The notes under the pieces: model-generated
The model's database searches: none
Told to the model about the DNA's origin: nothing
What the model saw: the letters and a program-made list of their open reading frames with translations, nothing else
From: DASZIT01 sp963709665
Lineage (GTDB): Bacteria > Actinomycetota > Acidimicrobiia > Acidimicrobiales > RAAP-2
NCBI GenBank assembly: GCA_963709665.1
Contig: CAVPWU010000003.1
Span: 284,910 to 348,909, forward strand
Direction: 5' to 3'
DNA: 64,000 bases
Program-made: the position numbers and the translations under genes
In this document: piece after piece, positions 60,383 to 64,000 of the stretch
Layout: every line of letters starts with the position of its first letter
Position numbering within the stretch: the stretch's first letter is position 1

Positions 60383-61299
60383 CCGCCGACCCGGAGCAGC
60401 CCTACGACGAGTTCTCGATGTTCGCCGACAACGCCGCCGAGGTCGGCCTGGCGTGGGCCGGGCCGCCCGAGGTCCGGCGGGAGTGGCGGGAGGTGGCGCC
60501 CGGCCGCCGGGTCAGCGCCCTGGTGTGGGGCACCGGACCCGCCGAGCTGGTCCTCCTCCACGGGGGCGGCCAGAACGCCCACACCTGGGACACCGTGGCG
60601 CTGGCCCTGGACCGGCCGCTGGTGGCGGTGGACCTCCCCGGCCACGGCCACTCCGACTGGCCGGGCGACGCCCGGGCCCTCGACCCGGCGGGGATGGCCG
60701 ACGACGTGGCCACCGTCGTGGAGGCGCTGGCCCCGTCCGCCCGGCTGGTGGTGGGGATGTCCCTCGGGGGGATGACGGCCATCGCCCTGGCCGCCCGCCA
60801 CCCGGCGCTGGTCCGCCGCCTGGTCCTGGTGGACGTCACCCCGGGCACCGACCGGGACAAGGCCTCCGACATCGCGGCGTTCCTGGCCGGCCCGGAGACG
60901 TTCGCCTCCTTCGACGACATCCTGGCCCGCACCGTCCAGTTCAACCCCACCCGCTCGGAGTCGTCGCTGCGGCGCGGGGTGCTGCACAACGCCGTCCAAC
61001 GTCCCGACGGCACCTGGACCTGGCGGCATCAGCTGGGCCGGCCGGCCGGGGCCGCCGGGCTCCACGTCGAGGAGGTGGAGTTCGGCGACCTGTGGGACCA
61101 CCTCGAGCACATCGGGGTGCCGGTGCTGCTGGTCCGCGGCGGGCGGTCCCCGGTGGTGGACGACGCCGACGAGGCGGAGTTCCGCCGCCGCCGACCCGCC
61201 GACCAGGTGGTGCGGGTGGAGGGGGCCGGGCACAGCATCCAGGGGGACGACCCCCTGGCGCTGGCCGGGATCCTGGCCGGCTTCGAGCCCGGCCCCTGA
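60379..61299 (+). CDS. Alpha/beta hydrolase
   Basis: 306 residues. HGGGQNAHTWD oxyanion region, GMSLGGMTA nucleophile Ser, GRSP/DD Asp and GAGHSI His. Start overlaps the LLM gene by four bases, so they are co-translated. Confidence 0.9.
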   Translation: MTADPEQPYDEFSMFADNAAEVGLAWAGPPEVRREWREVAPGRRVSALVWGTGPAELVLLHGGGQNAHTWDTVALALDRPLVAVDLPGHGHSDWPGDARALDPAGMADDVATVVEALAPSARLVVGMSLGGMTAIALAARHPALVRRLVLVDVTPGTDRDKASDIAAFLAGPETFASFDDILARTVQFNPTRSESSLRRGVLHNAVQRPDGTWTWRHQLGRPAGAAGLHVEEVEFGDLWDHLEHIGVPVLLVRGGRSPVVDDADEAEFRRRRPADQVVRVEGAGHSIQGDDPLALAGILAGFEPGP

Positions 61300-61305
61300 C
61301 TCAGC

Positions 61306-61310
<5 letters not shown>
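61295..61310. terminator. Shared hairpin containing both stop codons (hydrolase/lon)
   Basis: CCTGA (61295-61299) and TCAGG (61306-61310) around CTCAGC. Hydrolase TGA and lon stop are the inner ends of the arms. Shortest stem of the five. Confidence 0.5.
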
Positions 61311-63629
<2,319 letters not shown>

Positions 63630-63630
<1 letters not shown>

Positions 63631-64000
63631 ACGGCAATGAACAAGCGACCCGCGAGACGATCCAGCCGGACGGCTGGATGCATACCGGCGACCTCGCGAC
63701 CATGGACGAAGACGGGGCGATCTTCATCGTGGATCGCAAGAAGGACATGATCAATACCGGCGGCTTCAAGGTCTTCCCGGCCGAAATCGAGCGAGTGATC
63801 GCCGCCCACCCTCGGTCGCCATGGTCGCGGTCGGCAGCCAGCCGGACGAGTTCAAGGGCGAGGTCGCCAAGGCCTACGTCGTGCTGAAACCCGGCGCGCG
63901 CGGCGACGCCACAAGGAGGGGGTGGCCGAGCTTCTGCCGGAGCAACTCGCCGCCTACAAGGCGCCGCGGGCGCTCCAGTTCGTGGCCGACCTGCCGAAAA
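63630..64000 (+). pseudogene. Fragment of an acyl-CoA ligase (AMP-binding), frameshifted
   Basis: Reads YGNEQATRETIQPDG then GWMHTGDLATMDEDG and VDRKKDMINTGGFKVFP, the C-terminal hinge and lid of fatty-acid-CoA ligases. No promoter, start or N-terminal domain. Two one-base deletions are needed: near 63811-63815 (to regain VAMVAVGSQPDEFKGEV) and near 63911-63913 (to regain KEGVAELLPEQLAAYKAP). Codon use (GCG, GAA, ATC, AAA) and lower GC differ from the neighbours. Continues past the window. Confidence 0.75.

Overview
High-GC actinobacterial chromosome segment around the replication origin. The gene order gyrA-gyrB-dciA-recF-dnaN-dnaA (minus strand), then rpmH-rnpA-yidD-yidC-khpB-rsmG-parA-parB (plus strand), then cwlM-trxA-trxB ... 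murJ-DUF6049-pcnA, ino1-padR, DUF5318, rpsF-ssb-rpsR-rplI and dnaB follows the conserved actinobacterial origin neighbourhood known from mycobacteria. The divergence from that order, a YidC without a large periplasmic domain and the absence of sigM and ponA suggest a deep-branching actinobacterium, possibly Acidimicrobiia; this placement is inferred and not proven from the window.

Layout. (1) 0-13.2 kb is an accessory catabolic or modification cluster of somewhat lower GC: two cytochromes P450, an aldehyde dehydrogenase with a frameshift, a MoxR ATPase/VWA pair (NorQ/NorD-like), an AveC-like membrane protein, a tandem double-TetR regulator, an NTF2-like protein, a nitroreductase-like flavoprotein, an SDR and a secreted branched-chain-type solute-binding protein. 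Five intergenic regions of this cluster carry the same asymmetric 15-bp element (consensus AACCTAAGATTTGTT); at four of them it lies immediately downstream of a recognisable -10 box, as expected of a repressor operator. It ends next to the 3' end of a tRNA-Ile gene. (2) 13.3-29.2 kb is the origin core, with DnaA-box-like sites and two inverted parS sites. (3) 29.2-45.8 kb is conserved cell-wall, redox, inositol, tRNA-maturation and ribosomal/replication genes, including a pseudo-amidase (CwlM-like), a PadR operator palindrome and an S6:S18-type leader RNA. (4) 46-63.6 kb is a mixed accessory region: copper chaperone and P1B ATPase, several hydrolases, CoA-transferase, an F420/FMN LLM oxidoreductase and Lon. 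(5) From about 63.63 kb the sequence switches abruptly into a foreign-looking acyl-CoA ligase fragment with frameshifts, cutting off the N-terminus of Lon; this looks like a chimeric join.

How it fits together. The first 13 kb reads as one regulon: the solute-binding protein would capture an external substrate, P450s, SDR, aldehyde dehydrogenase and nitroreductase-like enzyme would oxidise it, the MoxR/VWA pair would mature or activate a metal enzyme, and the double-TetR protein is the obvious candidate to read the repeated asymmetric operator. The substrate is unknown. Convergent gene pairs in the 38-61 kb part share a neat design in which both stop codons lie inside the stem of one shared hairpin.
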